A model generated the notes under the pieces. The model did no database searches, was not told the origin of the DNA, and saw only the letters and a program-made list of their open reading frames with translations. A stretch of DNA of 64,000 nucleotides, from the NCBI RefSeq assembly GCF_000631985.1, contig NZ_JFYN01000005.1:124001-188000 (forward strand), given 5' to 3'. The position numbers and the translations under genes were made by a program. This stretch comes from Pseudomonas sp. RIT288 (GTDB lineage Bacteria > Pseudomonadota > Gammaproteobacteria > Pseudomonadales > Pseudomonadaceae). Shown in pieces: positions 1-9,716 of this stretch (the first letter of the stretch is position 1; each line of letters begins with the position of its first letter).

Positions 1-2
1 AC

Positions 3-1064
3 GTGATCGAGCTGCTCAGCGGCCTGATCCTGCTGATCCTCGGCGCCGAACTGATGGTGCGCGCCGCTGTGCGTCTGGCCGCGCGCCTGCATGTGCGACC
101 GCTGATCATCGGTCTGACCATCGTCGCCCTCGGCAGCAGCGCCCCTCAGATGGCGGTCAGTCTGCAAGCGACCCTGACGCACAACCCCGACATCGCCGTC
201 GGCAGCGTGATCGGCAGCAGTATCTTCAACATCCTCGTGACCCTTGGTCTGTCGGCGCTGATCATTCCGCTGCGGGTCTCGCGGCAACTGGTGCGTCTGG
301 ATATTCCACTGATGATCGGCGCCAGCCTGCTGGTGTTCGTCCTCGCCTGGAACGAACAGATCGGTCGCTTCGACGGCGTGCTGTTGCTCGCGGCACTGGC
401 GTTGTATCTGGGCCTGCTGCTGCGCCAGTCGCGGCACTCGGCGCGCCCGCATTCGGAGTTGCAGCAAGCCCCGCAGGTGCCGTGGTTCAGCAGTCTGCTG
501 ATGATCGTTGTCGGCCTCGCGCTGCTGGTGTTCGCCGGGCATTTGCTGCTCGGTGCAGCGGTGGCGGTGGCGACGGATCTGGGCTTCTCCGAGCGGGTGA
601 TCGGCCTGACCGTGGTCGCGGTCGGCACCTCGCTGCCGGAACTCGCTACCTCGCTGATCGCGGCATTGCGCGGGCAACGCGATATCGCCGTGGGCAACGT
701 GATTGGCGCCAACCTGTTCAACCTGCTCGGGGTGCTCGGGGTCACTGCATTGATCGCACCGACGCCGTTGTCGGTCTCGCCCAACGCGCTGGATTTCGAC
801 TTGCCGGTGATGCTCGGCGTCGCCGCGCTGTGCCTGCCGGTGTTCTATTCCGGCTACCGTGTGACCCGCGCCGAAGGTTTACTGTTGCTCGGTTTGTACG
901 CGGCTTACGGACTGCACGTGGTGTCGTTCACCACCGGCATGCCGCTGGCCGGCAAACTGGAAAAGTTGATGCTGTTCTACGTGCTGCCGACGCTGCTGGC
1001 GTTTCTGTTGTTCACGTCCGTACGCGCCTGGCGCCGCCAACACCACAAGAGGGATGTGCCATGA
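3..1064 (+). CDS. CaCA-family sodium/calcium-type antiporter
   Basis: Inner-membrane cation exchanger of the Ca2+:cation antiporter superfamily, 353 aa, about ten hydrophobic segments in two halves. Each half carries an alpha-repeat: residues about 41-80 (GSSAPQM then GSVIGSSIFN) and about 205-245 (GTSLPEL then GNVIGANLFN). The second repeat has the canonical acidic Glu213. The first has Gln49 where most members have Glu, so calcium may not be the substrate. The GTG at position 3 is the first possible start; the window edge hides the RBS, so a slightly longer protein cannot be excluded. Its stop overlaps the start of the next gene (ATGA), implying co-transcription. Confidence 0.85.
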   Translation: MIELLSGLILLILGAELMVRAAVRLAARLHVRPLIIGLTIVALGSSAPQMAVSLQATLTHNPDIAVGSVIGSSIFNILVTLGLSALIIPLRVSRQLVRLDIPLMIGASLLVFVLAWNEQIGRFDGVLLLAALALYLGLLLRQSRHSARPHSELQQAPQVPWFSSLLMIVVGLALLVFAGHLLLGAAVAVATDLGFSERVIGLTVVAVGTSLPELATSLIAALRGQRDIAVGNVIGANLFNLLGVLGVTALIAPTPLSVSPNALDFDLPVMLGVAALCLPVFYSGYRVTRAEGLLLLGLYAAYGLHVVSFTTGMPLAGKLEKLMLFYVLPTLLAFLLFTSVRAWRRQHHKRDVP

Positions 1065-1441
1065 CCGATTCGCAGAAAACCGGGGTTGAAATCCGCCGTC
1101 AGGTAATGGGCGATGCGTTCGTTGATCGCGCGCTGGGCAACGCCACCGAATTCACTCAGCCGTTGCAGGATTTCGTCAATGAACATGCTTGGGGCGGCGT
1201 GTGGAATCGTGAAGGTCTGCCGCTGAAAACCCGCAGCCTGATCACCCTTGCTGCGCTGACCGCGTTGAAGTGCCCGCAGGAACTGAAAGGCCACGTGCGT
1301 GGCGCGCTGAACAATGGCTGCACGGTCGAGGAGATTCGCGAGGCGCTGCTGCATTGCGCGGTGTACGCCGGCGTGCCGGCGGCGATTGATGCGTTTCGCG
1401 CGGCGCAGGAAGTGATCGACAGTTACCAGAAACCCGAGTGA
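1061..1441 (+). CDS. Carboxymuconolactone decarboxylase-like protein
   Basis: A 126-aa cytoplasmic protein of the CMD/AhpD-like helical fold, close in length to gamma-carboxymuconolactone decarboxylase (PcaC). The core (about residues 45-115) has RSLITLAALTAL, then GHVRGALNNGCTVEEI and LLHCAVYAGVPAA, as in PcaC-type members. There is no CxxC pair, so it is not an AhpD-type peroxidase partner. The ATG at 1061 overlaps the stop of the antiporter gene. No other protocatechuate genes are nearby, so the substrate is unknown; a role in aromatic catabolism is only a family-level guess. Confidence 0.85.
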   Translation: MTDSQKTGVEIRRQVMGDAFVDRALGNATEFTQPLQDFVNEHAWGGVWNREGLPLKTRSLITLAALTALKCPQELKGHVRGALNNGCTVEEIREALLHCAVYAGVPAAIDAFRAAQEVIDSYQKPE

Positions 1442-1454
1442 TCGAACTGACGCT

Positions 1455-1519
1455 TTCGCGAGCAGGCTCGCTCCCACATTTGGAATGCATTTCCCTGTGG
1501 GAGCGAGCCTGCTCGCGAA
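1455..1519. repeat. REPIN (GAGC AGG CTCGC-type REP pair)
   Basis: Two inverted copies of a 23-bp REP sequence (TTCGCGAGCAGGCTCGCTCC core) at 1455-1477 and 1497-1519, separated by about 19 bp. They lie between convergent genes and can form a long hairpin. The same family recurs at 9920, 14735, 15734 and 51915. Confidence 0.9.
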
Positions 1520-1550
1520 GAGGCCCTTTCCGCCACTGAAGATCTGTCAG

Positions 1551-2492
1551 TCAGATCCACCCACCCCACTGCAACAGAAAGATCCCGATATTGGTGGTCA
1601 CCGCCGCCATCAGCGTGGTCAGCACAATGATCGCCGCCGCCAGCTCATGATTGCCTTGCGCCGCCCGGGCCATGACGAAACTGGCCGCCGCCGTCGGGCT
1701 GCCGAAGTACAGAAACAGAATCCCCAGTTCCGCGCCACGAAAGCCCCACAGCCACGCGCCGAGCGTCGCCAGCACCGGCAGGCCGATCATCTTCACCAGA
1801 CTCGAACTCAGCGCCATGCTGCCGCTCTTGCGCAGCGCCGCCAATGACAGCGTGCCACCGATGCAGATCAGCGCCAGCGGCAAGGTGGTTTGCGCCAGAT
1901 ACTGGCCGGAGGTTTCCAGCCAGCCCGGCAGGCTGATCTGGAAATAGGCGAACGGCGCCGCCGCAATCACGCTGATGATCAGCGGGTTGCTGAACACGCT
2001 TTTGCAGATGCTCCACGGATCGGACTTGATCACCGGGCTGTACACCGCGAGCACGACGGTCGACAGGGTGTTGTAAAACAGGATCACCAGCGCCGCGAGA
2101 ATCGCTCCGAGGGAAATCCCGTAGTCGCCGTACATGCTCGCCGCCAGCGCCAGACCAATCACCCCGTTGTTGCCGCGAAACGCGCCCTGGGTGTAGATGC
2201 CGCGATCTTCGCGCGGGCACTTGATGATCGCCCAGCCCCAGGCCAGGGCAAAACTCACCAGCGTGGCGACTGCAAAATAGATCAGCAGCGCCGGTTGCAG
2301 CGCGGCGTGCAGATCCGCATGCAGGATCCCGAGAAACAGCAGCGCCGGCATGCTGACGTTGAACACCAGCGCCGAGGCGGTGTGGATGAAGTTGTCGTTG
2401 ATCCAGTCGATGCGCTTGAGCAATACCCCGAGGAACAGCATGGCGAATACCGGCGCGGTGATGTTCAAGGTTTCGAGGAAGATTGCCAGCAT
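1551..2492 (-). CDS. AEC-family transporter
   Basis: A 313-aa inner-membrane protein of the auxin efflux carrier (AEC) family, which includes malonate and other carboxylate transporters. It shows ten hydrophobic helices in two five-helix halves. The central crossover region has the AFRGNNGVIGLALA stretch (about residues 104-117) typical of the family. It starts at ATG 2492 with no strong Shine-Dalgarno. It stands alone, convergent with the CMD-like gene and followed by a REP-rich gap. The substrate cannot be told from sequence. Confidence 0.85.
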   Translation of the reverse strand: MLAIFLETLNITAPVFAMLFLGVLLKRIDWINDNFIHTASALVFNVSMPALLFLGILHADLHAALQPALLIYFAVATLVSFALAWGWAIIKCPREDRGIYTQGAFRGNNGVIGLALAASMYGDYGISLGAILAALVILFYNTLSTVVLAVYSPVIKSDPWSICKSVFSNPLIISVIAAAPFAYFQISLPGWLETSGQYLAQTTLPLALICIGGTLSLAALRKSGSMALSSSLVKMIGLPVLATLGAWLWGFRGAELGILFLYFGSPTAAASFVMARAAQGNHELAAAIIVLTTLMAAVTTNIGIFLLQWGGWI

Positions 2493-2556
2493 GCCGGGGG
2501 AGCCTTTGGGTGAGCGTCGTCAGGGCTTAATGATAAGCCACTGAGTTGCTATTGAA

Positions 2557-2640
2557 GATCAAAAGATCGCAGCCTGCGACGGCTCCTACAGTGAAATTCG
2601 CATTTCCCTGTAGGAGCTGCCGCAGGCTGCGATCTTTTTT
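2557..2640. repeat. REPIN (GATC-type REP pair)
   Basis: Inverted REP copies: an AAAAGATCGCAGCCTGCG arm from 2557 and its complement, ending in GATCTTTTTT at 2640. It sits immediately downstream of the minus-strand garD stop and could act as its transcript end. Confidence 0.9.
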
Positions 2641-2644
2641 GACC

Positions 2645-4198
2645 TCAGGTAATCGGCGCCGGATTGAACAGGGTGATGTCGTTATGCAGCTTGTGCTTCT
2701 CCGCCCACGTCTGCTGCTTGCCGCTCGCCACATCCAGATAGTAGTGGAACAACTCCCAGCCCAATTCCTCGATGGTCGCGCGCCCAGTGGCAATCCGACC
2801 GGCATCGATGTCGATCAGGTCCGGCCAGCGCTGCGCCAGCTCGGTGCGGGTCGAGACCTTGACCACTGGCGCCATCGCCAATCCATACGGCGTGCCACGC
2901 CCGGTGGTGAACACATGCAGGTTCATGCCCGCTGCCAACTGCAAGGTGCCGCAGACAAAATCACTGGCCGGGGTCGCACAGAAAATCAAACCCTTCTGCT
3001 TGAAACGCTCGCCCGGGCCGAGCACGCCATTGATCGCGCTGCTGCCGGACTTGACGATCGAGCCCAGCGACTTCTCGACAATGTTCGACAACCCGCCCTT
3101 CTTGTTGCCCGGCGTAGTGTTGGCACTGCGATCCGCTTCACCTTTGGCCAGGTAACGGTCATACCAGTCCATCTCGCGCACCAGTTCCTGCGCCACGGTC
3201 TGGGTCTCGGCACGGGAGGTCAGCAGATAGATCGCATCGCGCACTTCGGTGACTTCGGAAAACATCACCGTCGCCCCGGCGCGCAGCAGCAAGTCCGAGG
3301 CATAACCCAGCGCCGGGTTGGCGGTGATTCCGGAGAACGCATCGCTGCCGCCGCACTGCATGCCGAGGATCAGCTCGGACGCTGGCACGGTTTCGCGACG
3401 GCGCTGGTCGAGCTTCTTCAACCGGACTTCGGCCAGCGCCATGATCTGCTCGATCATCTCGGTGAAACCGTGACTGGAATCCTGCAGGCGATACAGCCAT
3501 GGCTCGCTGAGATCGACCGAAGCGTCGTCCTCGTGCATCACCTGCCCGGCCTGCAATTTCTCGCAGCCCAGACTGATCACCAGTGCTTCGCCACCCAGGT
3601 TCGGGTTGCGCGCCAGATTGCGCACGGTTCGGATCGGGATGTAGGCGTCGGTGGCGGTAATCGCCACGCCGCAGCCGTAACTGTGGGTCAGCGCCACCAC
3701 GTCATCGACGTGCGAATACTTCGGCAGCAACTCGTCCTTGATGCGTTTCACCGCGTGATCGAGCACGCCGGTCACGCACTGCACCGTGGTGGTGATCCCG
3801 AGGATGTTGCGCGTACCGACGGTGCCGTCAGCGTTGCGATAACCCTCGAACGTAAAGCCTTCCAGCGGGGCCTGCGCGGCCGGCACTTCGGTGGACAGCG
3901 GCAAGCTGTCCAGCGGCGGCGCGGTCGGCATGCGCAGTTGATCTTCCTTGACCCAGCTGCCACGCGGAATCGGCTGCAACGCGTAGCCGATGATCTGGCC
4001 GTAGCGAACCACCTGGCCGCCCTCGGGAATGTCCTCGAGGGTGACCTTGTGGCTCTGCGGCACAAAATCCACGGTCACCAGACCGTCCGGAAACTCGGTG
4101 CCGGCCGGCACGCCCTGGTCGTTGACCACAATCACTACATTGTCCCGCTCGTGCAGGCGGATGTAGCGCGGCGAGTCGGAATGTTCAATCAACTGCAT
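2645..4198 (-). CDS. garD: Galactarate dehydratase
   Basis: Dehydrates D-galactarate to 5-keto-4-deoxy-D-glucarate, the first catabolic step of this operon. At 517 aa it is close to the E. coli GarD length (about 523). It has an N-terminal SAF-like domain (about residues 10-95) and the UxaA/GarD catalytic domain beyond about residue 115, with conserved runs [17 protein letters not shown] and [14 protein letters not shown]. It could in principle act on a related aldarate such as altronate, but length and operon partners favour galactarate. It begins 11 bp after the MFS gene and is the last gene of the minus-strand unit. Confidence 0.9.
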   Translation of the reverse strand: MQLIEHSDSPRYIRLHERDNVVIVVNDQGVPAGTEFPDGLVTVDFVPQSHKVTLEDIPEGGQVVRYGQIIGYALQPIPRGSWVKEDQLRMPTAPPLDSLPLSTEVPAAQAPLEGFTFEGYRNADGTVGTRNILGITTTVQCVTGVLDHAVKRIKDELLPKYSHVDDVVALTHSYGCGVAITATDAYIPIRTVRNLARNPNLGGEALVISLGCEKLQAGQVMHEDDASVDLSEPWLYRLQDSSHGFTEMIEQIMALAEVRLKKLDQRRRETVPASELILGMQCGGSDAFSGITANPALGYASDLLLRAGATVMFSEVTEVRDAIYLLTSRAETQTVAQELVREMDWYDRYLAKGEADRSANTTPGNKKGGLSNIVEKSLGSIVKSGSSAINGVLGPGERFKQKGLIFCATPASDFVCGTLQLAAGMNLHVFTTGRGTPYGLAMAPVVKVSTRTELAQRWPDLIDIDAGRIATGRATIEELGWELFHYYLDVASGKQQTWAEKHKLHNDITLFNPAPIT

Positions 4199-4209
4199 GA
4201 CGCCGCTCC

Positions 4210-5574
4210 TCAGGAATGCGCTTGAGACAATTTGCCGGTGATTTCAGAACCACCGTTGGTTGGCGGCTCTTTGAGCACCACACGTTTGATCGGGCCGACA
4301 ATCACCAGGTAGCTGAACACCGCGACCAGTGCGTTGGCACCGACGAACACCAACGCCCACTTGAACGAACCGGTGGAGCTGATGATGTAGCCAATCACGA
4401 TCGGCGTGGTAATCGAGGCGATGTTGCCGAAGGTGTTGAACAGGCCGCCGCTCAAACCGGCGATCTGCTTCGGCGAAGTGTCGGACACCACCGCCCAACC
4501 CAATGCGCCAACGCCCTTGCCGAAGAAGGCCAGCGCCATGAAGCCAACCACCATCCATTCAACATCGACATAGTTGCAAGCGACGATGCTGCTCGACACC
4601 AGCAGCCCGGCGATGATCGGTGCCTTGCGGGCGAAGGTCAGCGAATGCCCTTTGCGCAGCAAGTAATCGGAAATCACCCCGCCAAGCACACCACCGATGA
4701 AACCGCAGATTGCCGGCAGCGAGGCGATGAAACCAGCCTTGAGAATGGTCATGCCACGCTCTTGCACCAGATACACCGGAAACCAGGTCAGGAAGAAATA
4801 GGTGATGCCGTTGATGCAGTACTGGCCCAGATATACACCGAGCATCATGCGGTTGGTCAGCAGCTGACGGATGTAATCCCACTTCGGCCCGTCGGCTTTT
4901 TTGCCTTGCTTGACGTCCATGTCGACCATGCCGCCGTTGTCGGCGATGAACTGCACTTCGGCTTCGTTGGCCAGCGGATGTTGACGCGGGCTGTGGATAA
5001 CCTTCAACCAGACCAGGGAGAAGATGATGCCAAGAATGCCCATGACGATAAACACGTGCTCCCAGCCGAAGCGATACACGATCCAGCCCATCAGCGGTGC
5101 GAACAACACGGTGGCGAAGTATTGCGCCGAGTTGAAGATCGCCGAGGCGGTGCCGCGTTCCGCCGTCGGGAACCAGGCGGCCACGATGCGTGCATTACCG
5201 GGGAACGATGGCGCCTCGGCCAGGCCCACCAGAAAGCGCAGCATGAACAGCGCAACGATCGCCGTGGACATGCCGAACTCACCGACAAAGCCTTGCAGCA
5301 CGGTGAACAGCGACCAGGTGAAAATGCTCAGGGCATAGACTTTTTTCGAGCCGAAGCGATCGAGCAGCCAGCCACCGGGAATCTGCCCGGCAACATAGGC
5401 CCAACCGAAAGCGGAGAAGATGTAACCGAGGGTGACCGCGTCGATACCGAGGTCTTTTTGCAGGCTGGAACCGGCGATTGCGATGGTCGCGCGGTCAGCG
5501 TAGTTGATCGTGGTCACCAGAAACAGCATGAGCAGGATCAAATAGCGGACGTGAGTCGGCTTGGACGATTGCAT
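4210..5574 (-). CDS. MFS aldarate (glucarate/galactarate) transporter, GudP type
   Basis: A 454-aa, 12-helix major facilitator of the anion:cation symporter family to which GudP/GarP belong. The family pattern [12 protein letters not shown] follows the first helix, and about residues 85-125 carry the [20 protein letters not shown] signature. The start chosen is ATG at 5574, because residues encoded further upstream come from the REP element at 5641-5716. It lies between the semialdehyde dehydrogenase and garD, so the likely substrate is galactarate/glucarate. The gap to the upstream gene contains a REPIN, which may lower downstream expression. Confidence 0.88.
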   Translation of the reverse strand: MQSSKPTHVRYLILLMLFLVTTINYADRATIAIAGSSLQKDLGIDAVTLGYIFSAFGWAYVAGQIPGGWLLDRFGSKKVYALSIFTWSLFTVLQGFVGEFGMSTAIVALFMLRFLVGLAEAPSFPGNARIVAAWFPTAERGTASAIFNSAQYFATVLFAPLMGWIVYRFGWEHVFIVMGILGIIFSLVWLKVIHSPRQHPLANEAEVQFIADNGGMVDMDVKQGKKADGPKWDYIRQLLTNRMMLGVYLGQYCINGITYFFLTWFPVYLVQERGMTILKAGFIASLPAICGFIGGVLGGVISDYLLRKGHSLTFARKAPIIAGLLVSSSIVACNYVDVEWMVVGFMALAFFGKGVGALGWAVVSDTSPKQIAGLSGGLFNTFGNIASITTPIVIGYIISSTGSFKWALVFVGANALVAVFSYLVIVGPIKRVVLKEPPTNGGSEITGKLSQAHS

Positions 5575-5640
5575 GTAGATGTACTCCCACTGATTATTTT
5601 TATGCGCGGGTGAATCTTCTTTGGTCTTGCATTTATTCCC

Positions 5641-5716
5641 TGTAGGAGCTGCCGAAGGCTGCGATCTTTTGATCTTCAAAAGCAAAGATCGCAGCCTTCG
5701 GCAGCTCCTACAGGGG
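5641..5716. repeat. REPIN (GATC-type)
   Basis: A near-perfect inverted pair, TGTAGGAGCTGCCGAAGGCT and its complement, enclosing GATCTTTTGATC-like inner ends. It lies inside the galactarate operon between the dehydrogenase and transporter genes. Confidence 0.92.
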
Positions 5717-5747
5717 GGCGGTGTCGGGGTCGACACCGCGTGCTCCT

Positions 5748-7193
5748 TCAGGAACCGATGTAGCTGGTCTTCACGACCGTGTAGAACTCTTGCGCATAGC
5801 GCCCTTGCTCACGTGAGCCATAGGATGAACCCTTACGGCCACCGAACGGAACGTGATAATCGACACCGGCGGTCGGCAGGTTGACCATCACCATCCCGGC
5901 TTGCGAATGGCGCTTGAAGTGGTTGGCGTACTTCAGCGACGTGGTGGCGATGCCGGCCGACAGACCGAACTCGGTGTCGTTGGCCATCGCCAGCGCCGCC
6001 TCGTAATCGGCCACGCGAACGACGTTGGCCACCGGGCCGAAAATCTCTTCACGGCTGATGCGCATCGAGGCTTCGCTGTCGGCAAACAGCGTCGGCGCGA
6101 GGAAGTAGCCTTCGGTGTCGCAGGTCACCAGACCACCGCCGCTGACCAGACGCGCACCCTCGGACTGGCCGATGTCGATGTACTTCATGTCCTGTTCAAG
6201 CTGCGCCTGGGAAACCACCGGACCAATATCGGTGCCGGATTTCAGCGCGTGGCCGACCTTGATCGACTGCATGCGCTCAGCCATGGCCTCGACGAATTTG
6301 TCGTGAATCCCGGCGGTGACGATCAAGCGGCTCGACGCCGTGCAACGCTGGCCGGTGGAGTAGAACGCGCTCTGCACCGAGAGCTCGACCGCTTGTTTGA
6401 GGTCGGCGTCGTCGAGAATGATCTGCGGGTTCTTGCCGCCCATTTCCAGCTGCACCTTGGCCTGGCGCGACACGCAGTTGACTGCGATCTGCCGACCCAC
6501 GCCGACCGAACCGGTGAAGCTGATGCCATCGACTTTCGGGCTGTTGACCAGCGCTTCGCCGACTACGCGACCACTGCCCATCACCAGGTTGAACACGCCG
6601 GCAGGGAAACCTGCGCGGGAGATGATTTCCGCCAGTGCCCAGGCGCAGCCCGGCACCAGATCCGCCGGTTTCAGCACCACGCAGTTGCCGTAGGCCAGGG
6701 CCGGGGCGATCTTCCACGCCGGGATGGCAATCGGGAAGTTCCACGGGGTGATCAGGCCGACCACGCCGAGGGCTTCGCGCGTCACTTCAACATTGACGCC
6801 CGGCCGCACCGACGGCACGTAGTCGCCGGACAGACGCAGGCATTCACCGGCGAAGAACTTGAAGATGTTGCCGGCGCGGGTCACTTCGCCGATGGCTTCG
6901 GGCAGGGTCTTGCCCTCTTCCCGGGCCAGCAGGGTGCCGAGTTCTTCGCGACGAGCGAGGATTTCCGTGCCGATTTTATCCAGTGAATCGTGACGGGCCT
7001 GAATGCCGGACGTCGACCACGCCGGGAACGCGGCGCGGGCCGCATCGATGGCGGCGTTAACCTGAGTCAGGTCAGCCTTGGCGTAGTCGCCAATGGTGTC
7101 GCTCAACTCGGACGGGTTGATGTTCGCCGAGTAATCGGCACCGGCGACCCATTCACCGTTGATGTAGTTGTCGTAACGCTTGGAAGCAGCCAC
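5748..7193 (-). CDS. Alpha-ketoglutarate semialdehyde dehydrogenase
   Basis: An NAD(P)-dependent aldehyde dehydrogenase, 481 aa, oxidising 2,5-dioxopentanoate (alpha-ketoglutarate semialdehyde) to alpha-ketoglutarate, the last step of the aldarate pathway. Visible features are the cofactor-binding WNFPIAIPAWKIAPAL and LKPADLVP runs, the glycine motif FTGSVGVG, catalytic Glu250 (LEMGGKNP) and catalytic Cys284 (GQRCTAS). It starts at ATG 7193, 60 bp after the kdgD stop and in the same operon. Specificity is inferred from neighbours; the fold and catalytic residues are seen directly. Confidence 0.9.
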   Translation of the reverse strand: MAASKRYDNYINGEWVAGADYSANINPSELSDTIGDYAKADLTQVNAAIDAARAAFPAWSTSGIQARHDSLDKIGTEILARREELGTLLAREEGKTLPEAIGEVTRAGNIFKFFAGECLRLSGDYVPSVRPGVNVEVTREALGVVGLITPWNFPIAIPAWKIAPALAYGNCVVLKPADLVPGCAWALAEIISRAGFPAGVFNLVMGSGRVVGEALVNSPKVDGISFTGSVGVGRQIAVNCVSRQAKVQLEMGGKNPQIILDDADLKQAVELSVQSAFYSTGQRCTASSRLIVTAGIHDKFVEAMAERMQSIKVGHALKSGTDIGPVVSQAQLEQDMKYIDIGQSEGARLVSGGGLVTCDTEGYFLAPTLFADSEASMRISREEIFGPVANVVRVADYEAALAMANDTEFGLSAGIATTSLKYANHFKRHSQAGMVMVNLPTAGVDYHVPFGGRKGSSYGSREQGRYAQEFYTVVKTSYIGS

Positions 7194-7253
7194 AGAAAAT
7201 TCTCCTCTCTACGCAAAAGCCGCTGATTGCTCAGCGGCCTCTTGGGTCGGTGT

Positions 7254-8165
7254 TTATTGCGCGCCTTGCTTGTCGATCAGCGCAGCGAGCATTTCGTACT
7301 CTTCGCCGGTCAGGTCGGTCAGCGGCGCCCGCACCGGACCTGCGTCATAGCCGGCGATCTTGGCTCCCGCCTTGACGATGCTCACGGCGTAACCGGCCTT
7401 GCGGTTGCGAATGTCGAGGTACGGCAGGAAGAAGTCGTCGATGATCTTGCCGACGGTGGCGTGATCTTCGCGAGCAATGGCGTGGTAGAAATCCATCGCG
7501 GTTTTCGGGATGAAGTTGAACACCGCCGAGGAGTAGACCGGCACGCCCAGCGCCTTATAGGCGGCGGCGTAGACTTCGGCAGTCGGCAGGCCGCCGAGGT
7601 AGCTGAAGCGATCACCGAGGCGGCGACGGATCGACACCATCAACTCGATATCGCCCAGACCGTCCTTGTAGCCGATCAGGTTCGGGCAGCGCTCGGCCAG
7701 ACGTTCCAGCAGTGGCGCGGTCAGGCGGCAGACGTTGCGGTTGTAGACCACCACACCGATGTTCACCGATTTGCACACCGCTTCAACGTGGGCGGCAACG
7801 CCGTCCTGGCTGGCTTCGGTCAGGTAATGCGGCAGCAGCAACAGGCCTTTGGCGCCCAGACGCTCGGCTTCCTGGGCGTACTCGATGGCTTGACGGGTCG
7901 AGCCGCCGACGCCGGCCAGAATCGGCACACTGGTCGCGCAGGTATCGACTGCAGTCTTGATGATTTCCGAGTATTCGCTGGCTGCCAGGGAGAAGAACTC
8001 ACCGGTGCCGCCGGCGGCGAACAATGCCGACGCGCCGTACGGGGCCAGCCATTCCAGACGCTTGATGTAGCCAGCGCGATTGAAATCGCCCTGGGCATTG
8101 AAATCGGTGACCGGGAACGACAGCAGACCGGCGGAGAGGATGGACTTCAGTTCTTGTGGATTCAT
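7254..8165 (-). CDS. kdgD: 5-dehydro-4-deoxyglucarate dehydratase
   Basis: Decarboxylating dehydratase turning 5-keto-4-deoxyglucarate into alpha-ketoglutarate semialdehyde, CO2 and water. It is a class I aldolase-type TIM barrel of the DapA/NAL superfamily, 303 aa, with Schiff-base Lys167 (GYKDGLGD), Tyr141 (VVVYNRN) and the GGTGEFFSL substrate loop at about residues 52-60. It is the first gene of the minus-strand operon. The operator-like palindrome at 8224-8247 lies about 60-80 bp upstream of its start. Confidence 0.92.
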   Translation of the reverse strand: MNPQELKSILSAGLLSFPVTDFNAQGDFNRAGYIKRLEWLAPYGASALFAAGGTGEFFSLAASEYSEIIKTAVDTCATSVPILAGVGGSTRQAIEYAQEAERLGAKGLLLLPHYLTEASQDGVAAHVEAVCKSVNIGVVVYNRNVCRLTAPLLERLAERCPNLIGYKDGLGDIELMVSIRRRLGDRFSYLGGLPTAEVYAAAYKALGVPVYSSAVFNFIPKTAMDFYHAIAREDHATVGKIIDDFFLPYLDIRNRKAGYAVSIVKAGAKIAGYDAGPVRAPLTDLTGEEYEMLAALIDKQGAQ

Positions 8166-8223
8166 TTTTCGAACACCCTGGGTAGCAACATTTTTTGTGA
8201 GTTTTATGGTTCAGCCAGCGCTG

Positions 8224-8247
8224 AAGTTGTAGGTCATCGTACAACTT
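8224..8247. promoter_or_regulatory. Operator-like palindrome upstream of the galactarate operon
   Basis: AAGTTGTA (8224-8231) and its exact complement TACAACTT (8240-8247) are separated by 8 bp. On the minus strand the inner sequence reads GTTGTACGATGACC, which matches 13 of 14 bases upstream of the FadR-type regulator at 10854. This suggests the regulator binds both sites. Confidence 0.7.
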
Positions 8248-8310
8248 AAAAGATAACCGTCAACTGCATTTCATCGCTGCCCCGCACTTTTTGTCGGACA
8301 AGACTCGTTC

Positions 8311-8338
8311 TTGACGTAGGAAAAATCTGGGCTAGGCT
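8311..8338 (+). promoter_or_regulatory. Putative sigma70 promoter of the phospholipase-like gene
   Basis: TTGACG (8311-8316) and TAGGCT (8333-8338) with a 16-bp spacer. The predicted start falls at about 8345, directly at the LexA-type box. A good AAGGAG RBS (8391-8396) precedes the ATG at 8403. Confidence 0.5.
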
Positions 8339-8346
8339 CGATTTAA

Positions 8347-8362
8347 CTGTATATCCATACAG
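8347..8362. promoter_or_regulatory. LexA (SOS) box
   Basis: CTGTATATCCATACAG fits CTGT-N8-ACAG and is a perfect 6-bp inverted repeat around 4 bp, in an AT-rich context. It lies just downstream of the predicted -10 and 40 bp before the ATG at 8403, the usual place for LexA repression. It was found by eye; binding is inferred. Confidence 0.75.
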
Positions 8363-8402
8363 CTAAAAATAAATCCACCGACGACATATCAAGGAGCCAG
8401 AA

Positions 8403-9716
8403 ATGTCCGGACTTCACGCAAAACCACAGGAAAGACCCAAGCCGGTCATCGCCCGTTTCGATGATCTTTTCACGATCAATGGCCTCCACTTCAGCGCCGA
8501 CAATCCGCATCTGCTGCTGCACATCGCCGACGCCCACAGCGATGTCGACCCGGCCACCGGCCTCGCCGGCAAAGCCTTGAGCATTCGACCGCCACTGCGC
8601 TTCGAAGGCGCGGAACACACGGCCATCGGCGACAACACCTTGCTGCGCTTCAGCGAAAACGCCGAACCGATTCGCGCGCAAAACGTGCCCTTGCACTTGC
8701 CCAACGGTCTTGCGCTGACCTACGGCCAGGTGGTGGCGCTGGCTGGAGATTTCTACGGCGTGGTTGATCGACCGATCAACGAAGGCGCGACCCCGGCCGA
8801 TCGCCTGAACCGTTTCAAAGCCGCCTTCGACTCTCTCGCCGTGCTGCCGGACTCCCGCGCCGAGGCCACACAGATTCTCGCGGTCATGCAAAAAGAGATC
8901 GACGCGGTTAAACAGGCGATCAAAGACGGTAAACCAGCGCACGACGCCTACGACGCGCTCGGAGATACGTTGTCCGAAGAGTGGAACAAGATCACCGGTG
9001 GTGGCAGTTTTGTCTCCGCGCTGTTCCCGCTCGGGCGTTATCTGAAACTGGCGGCGAACAACGCCGACCACTTCGGCGAATGGGCCAGACTGGCCTACAT
9101 CGCCGGGCACACCGCCGCCCTGCAAACCGCGGTCGCGGCCCGCGCCACTCACGATGCACAACAACTGGAACGGGCCTACGCGATGAACGCGTTCGCCGAT
9201 CACTTTCTCACCGACCTGTTCTCTGCCGGCCACCTGCGGGTGCCGCGTAAAGAGATGGCGGCGGTGGTCACGCCGAGCGATCTCGGCTCGCTGGTAACCC
9301 GTTTCATGCACGACGAGGACAGCAAATTCGGCCTCAAGGTGCGCAACGCTCATGGCGATCAATGGCGCGCCTACGGCGACAAACGCTACTTCGACGCCAG
9401 CGATGCGGACAACCGCACCCAGGTCAATCTGGCGGTGCAGGCCTCGGCGGATGAAATCTTCGCCGCCTACCTCAGCGGCATCGTGCCCGCCCCTTCGACG
9501 TTTGCCGCGCTGCAACGGCTGCCGGATCTGACGGCGGTGCTGAATCTTTCCAGCAATTTCTCGCCGCTGTTCCGCGTCGAGGGCGGCAAGGTGCTGCGGC
9601 GCAAAGACGTGAACAACCTCAACGACACCGCCACAATCGATGACTGGTGGGGCTGGAGCACCTACCTGCTGCTCAAGGACTACCACCCGACGGGCAACGT
9701 CAATCAAGGAGAATGA
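8403..9716 (+). CDS. Putative zinc-dependent phospholipase C-like protein
   Basis: A 437-aa protein with no signal peptide. The likely metal-binding region is histidine-rich: AYIAGHTAALQ (about 236-246) then MNAFADHFLTDLFSAGHLRV (about 261-280), reminiscent of the helical zinc centre of the phospholipase C/P1 nuclease fold. LTYGQVVALAGDFYGV (about 105-120) is another conserved-looking block. I recall similar proteins described as phosphatidylcholine-hydrolysing PLC from P. fluorescens, but cannot verify this. AAGGAG sits 6 bp before the ATG. The gene is preceded by a LexA box, so expression is probably damage-inducible. The stop overlaps the next small gene (ATGA). Confidence 0.6.
   Translation: MSGLHAKPQERPKPVIARFDDLFTINGLHFSADNPHLLLHIADAHSDVDPATGLAGKALSIRPPLRFEGAEHTAIGDNTLLRFSENAEPIRAQNVPLHLPNGLALTYGQVVALAGDFYGVVDRPINEGATPADRLNRFKAAFDSLAVLPDSRAEATQILAVMQKEIDAVKQAIKDGKPAHDAYDALGDTLSEEWNKITGGGSFVSALFPLGRYLKLAANNADHFGEWARLAYIAGHTAALQTAVAARATHDAQQLERAYAMNAFADHFLTDLFSAGHLRVPRKEMAAVVTPSDLGSLVTRFMHDEDSKFGLKVRNAHGDQWRAYGDKRYFDASDADNRTQVNLAVQASADEIFAAYLSGIVPAPSTFAALQRLPDLTAVLNLSSNFSPLFRVEGGKVLRRKDVNNLNDTATIDDWWGWSTYLLLKDYHPTGNVNQGE

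Noticed and set aside
2546..4225. 559-codon plus-strand frame opposite garD
   Set aside because: The garD frame on the other strand has clear catalytic motifs; this one is a GC-bias shadow starting in a REP element.
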